Source of the DNA: Paracoccaceae bacterium
Lineage (GTDB): Bacteria > Pseudomonadota > Alphaproteobacteria > Rhodobacterales > Rhodobacteraceae
Direction: 5' to 3'
Length of the DNA: 8,809 nucleotides
Assembly: GCA_016765235.1 (NCBI GenBank)
Contig: JAESQH010000116.1
Coordinates: 9,418 to 18,226, forward strand
A program made the translations under genes and the position numbers. Positions 7,040 to 8,809 of this stretch are shown here, one piece after another (position 1 is the stretch's first letter; every line of letters starts with the position of its first letter). The notes under the pieces were generated by a model. That model was not told the origin of the DNA. It searched no databases and worked only from the letters and a program-made list of their open reading frames with translations.

Positions 7040-7044
7040 TCCTT
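7040..7044 (-). promoter_or_regulatory. Ribosome binding site supporting a TTG start for dctM
   Basis: On the minus strand AAGGA is followed after 8 bases by TTG (7031-7029). An ATG immediately next to the AAGGA (7039-7037) is out of frame, has no spacing to the site, and closes after six codons at a TGA, so the TTG is the better dctM start. Confidence 0.65.
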
Positions 7045-7071
7045 CGTTTGTTGATTTTGCTCGGGCTGGGT

Positions 7072-7635
7072 TCATTCTGCGTCAGACCAGGACACGTCCT
7101 GGTCCATTCGTATTTTCTGGATCAGAGTGACAAGTATTCGCAGGCAAACCAAAACCAGTATTGCCGGAACTAACAGTTTAGTTGGCCAGACCGGAAATCT
7201 TACGCCGCCTGTGGTAACGTCCCCGATTGTCCACGCTGGCAAAAAGCTGGAGGTGAATGTTGACCAGGCCAGCAGTGACAGGGTAGCCAACCCGACAAAA
7301 AGCATGACGATACTGATGATATGGCGCGTGCGACCCTTCAACCGCTCGGTGAGCAGTGTCATCCGGATATGGCCGTTATTGCGTTGACAATGTGACAGGC
7401 CAAGAAAGGCAATTGCCACCAAAGAAAGCTCAATGATACTGATCTGCCCGGGAATCGGCCGGTTGAACAGGCTTCGCGAGATAACCTCCAGAACCCCGAG
7501 AATCATTGCACCCAGGATCAGCCATCCGGCCAGATCGTTAAGGGTATCCTCGACCCGGCTCAAGATGTTGTTACCGGTCGCCAGCCAACCCGAAGGCTGA
7601 TCTGATCCCGGTTGTTGAGGTGTCGATGGTTCCAT
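7072..7635 (-). CDS. dctQ: TRAP transporter small permease (DctQ family)
   Basis: A 187-residue protein with four predicted membrane helices, at about residues 36-53, 66-82, 106-126 and 151-172. This is the standard DctQ count. Family marks are the charged segment ending ISIIEL before helix 2, the NNGHIRMTLL loop (87-95) and the FPVWP motif (147-151) before the last helix. The hydrophilic, proline-rich N-terminus (about 35 residues) is rather long but plausible. I start it at the ATG at 7635 because GGGAG (7646-7642) is 6 bases upstream; a longer frame to 7713 adds 26 unconvincing residues with no ribosome site. DctQ is the scaffold that stabilises DctM in the membrane and helps dock the solute-binding protein. 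It is separated from dctP by 198 bases containing a strong stem-loop. Confidence 0.94.
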   Translation of the reverse strand: MEPSTPQQPGSDQPSGWLATGNNILSRVEDTLNDLAGWLILGAMILGVLEVISRSLFNRPIPGQISIIELSLVAIAFLGLSHCQRNNGHIRMTLLTERLKGRTRHIISIVMLFVGLATLSLLAWSTFTSSFLPAWTIGDVTTGGVRFPVWPTKLLVPAILVLVCLRILVTLIQKIRMDQDVSWSDAE

Positions 7636-7641
7636 TGTAGA

Positions 7642-7646
7642 CTCCC
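7642..7646 (-). promoter_or_regulatory. Ribosome binding site fixing the dctQ start
   Basis: GGGAG on the minus strand, 6 bases before the ATG at 7635. It selects this start over an upstream in-frame ATG at 7713. Confidence 0.75.
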
Positions 7647-7790
7647 GAAATTGAAGTGGTGAAAAGGAATTGAGCGTAACAATACGGTTGCACCCATCGT
7701 GCCAGCGTGTCACAAACCGCGGCTTCCTACATCGGCCGACCTCTGCTGCGAGACTCTGTTTAATGTTGTCTGTGTTCTGTACTGTCAGTA

Positions 7791-7822
7791 ACGCCTCCCG
7801 AACAAACGTGTTCGGGAGGCGT
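7791..7822 (-). terminator. Strong stem-loop in the dctP-dctQ gap (partial terminator or mRNA stabiliser)
   Basis: ACGCCTCCCGAACA (7791-7804) and its exact complement TGTTCGGGAGGCGT (7809-7822) form a perfect 14-base, GC-rich stem with a 4-base loop, 11 bases past the dctP stop. In the direction of transcription no U-run follows, so some read-through into dctQM is expected. Such a hairpin would make the binding protein more abundant than the permease, which matches TRAP stoichiometry. The rest of the gap (7636-7790) shows no gene or clear promoter. Confidence 0.7.
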
Positions 7823-7833
7823 GCCCATTTGTT

Positions 7834-8809
7834 TTAGTCTGTCAGAATTCCCAACAATTCCGCTCCCGGAAGGCCGTGTTCGTCGGTGACTTCCTTGACC
7901 CAAGCATCCCAGATCGGCTGTGCAGAGGCAGAAATAGTTGCGCGCTGCTCATCCGTATATGTGATGTTGGTTAGCCCTGCCTCCTCGAAAGCACTCACAT
8001 TTGCATCGTCGGCACCCTCATAGGCGGCTGGCTTGGCCTCTTCCAGCATGGCCTGGAATTCCTCGGGCAACTCTTCCCAAGACTCCTTGTTGGCTGCAAC
8101 CAGACAGCCTGTGCTGCCCAAGGCCAGATTGGAGGTGTACCAGTCTGATATTTCCTGGATTTTATAGGCGCTGAATGCATAAGTATAAGGCATTCCGACC
8201 ATGTCCACCACGCCACGATCAAGCGCACCATAGGTTTCGGCTGCAGGCTGCATGGCGGTAATAGCACCGAGGGTTTCCATAGCAGCGGCAAGCCCGGCAG
8301 GCGCGCTTAGACGGCGACCTTTCCAGTCCTCCATGGTCAGTGGTGGTTTACCCTTGCCCATGATCTCATAGCGGGGCACCAGTGTGCCCATGACGGGAAC
8401 GGTATTCCACTTGGCTAGTTCGCTCCTGATCGCCGGGTTGTCGAGGAAGGCCTCCAGGGTCTGCTCCTGCTCATTCAGGTTGAGGATCGGCAGAAACGGC
8501 AGGCTCAGCCCCATGAGACCGGGGGTTTTGCCCGGATGCCAGGCGGCACAGAACACGCCGGCGTCAAAGGCTCCGATTTTGAGGCCGTCAAGCGTTTCGC
8601 GCGACGGGGCCAGGGCACCGCCGAAATGGACCTTGATCTTGAACTCGCCACCGCTCAGCCGGTCGACTTCCGCGGCTAGCGCTTCAACATTTGCCGTGAA
8701 GGCGCGCGGTTTTCCGACGATCGAAAGATCCCAGTTCACCTCTGCTGATTGAGCCGGCGCCGAAAAGCCTACGACTGCCACGGAAACCGTCAAAACGGTC
8801 TTTAAAGCC
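7834..8809 (-). CDS. dctP: TRAP transporter solute-binding protein (DctP family), 5' partial
   Basis: The frame runs off the window end; 324 residues are visible and only the first few are missing. It opens inside a signal peptide (ALKTVLTVSVAVVGFSAPAQSA then E), so the mature protein is periplasmic. DctP features follow: repeated alpha/beta segments, LSGGEFKIKVHFGGALAPSR near mature residues 25-45, ETLDGLKIGAFDAGVF, then the hinge region PLTMEDWKGRRLSAPAG and ALDRGVVDMVGMP. It captures an organic solute and delivers it to DctQM, whose genes follow. An ungapped comparison with the classic KGKKFR motif puts Ser (codon 8305-8307) where most DctP proteins have the arginine that binds the ligand carboxylate. 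The ligand or binding mode may therefore be unusual. A TTG at 8793 is only an internal codon. Confidence 0.94.
   Translation of the reverse strand, partial: ALKTVLTVSVAVVGFSAPAQSAEVNWDLSIVGKPRAFTANVEALAAEVDRLSGGEFKIKVHFGGALAPSRETLDGLKIGAFDAGVFCAAWHPGKTPGLMGLSLPFLPILNLNEQEQTLEAFLDNPAIRSELAKWNTVPVMGTLVPRYEIMGKGKPPLTMEDWKGRRLSAPAGLAAAMETLGAITAMQPAAETYGALDRGVVDMVGMPYTYAFSAYKIQEISDWYTSNLALGSTGCLVAANKESWEELPEEFQAMLEEAKPAAYEGADDANVSAFEEAGLTNITYTDEQRATISASAQPIWDAWVKEVTDEHGLPGAELLGILTD

Noticed and set aside
7636..7713. 26-residue N-terminal extension of DctQ
   Set aside because: It lacks a ribosome site and resembles no DctQ; GGGAG sits correctly before the ATG at 7635.
1..8809. Defence, phage, CRISPR or mobile element content
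   Set aside because: No repeat arrays, transposase or integrase frames, tRNA or attachment-like repeats were found; all genes belong to transport and acyl-CoA metabolism.

Overview
The window reads as chromosomal DNA of an alphaproteobacterium, probably a marine Rhodobacterales-like organism. The evidence is moderately GC-rich coding sequence, tightly overlapping genes, a DctP-DctQ-DctM TRAP importer and scavenger-type acyl-CoA catabolism genes. The taxonomic call is an inference from gene content and style only. There are no RNA genes, mobile elements or CRISPR arrays. Coding density is high, and no gene-free stretch exceeds 300 bases.

Layout: two gene blocks converge near base 4330. The plus-strand block (1-4296) holds five genes joined by 4-13 base overlaps or a 4-base gap. 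They are a thiolase-fold protein cut by the window start, a DUF35 zinc-ribbon/OB-fold protein, two single-hotdog MaoC-like proteins and a fused NDP-forming acyl-CoA synthetase. The minus-strand block (8809-4361) holds, in transcription order, a TRAP solute-binding protein cut by the window end, the small and large TRAP permeases, and a PaaK-like AMP-binding protein. A stem-loop lies at the convergence, a very strong stem-loop follows dctP, and a small palindrome lies upstream of the PaaK-like gene.

How the genes may work together (inference): the TRAP system imports an organic acid, one or both ligase-type proteins make its CoA thioester, the MaoC pair hydrates an enoyl-CoA, and the thiolase-fold/DUF35 pair cleaves the product. 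The thiolase-fold protein lacks both usual catalytic cysteines but keeps the GHS histidine loop and two tyrosines. With DUF35 and a catalytic/non-catalytic MaoC pair beside it, this resembles the Ltp2-ChsH1-ChsH2 side-chain retro-aldolase system of steroid degraders, here with the DUF35 and MaoC parts on separate genes. No acyl-CoA dehydrogenase or steroid ring gene is visible, so the substrate is unknown.

Most worth a second look: the split retro-aldolase module, the PaaK-like protein whose phosphate loop and C-terminal lysine both look replaced, and the DctP whose usual ligand-binding arginine position carries serine.
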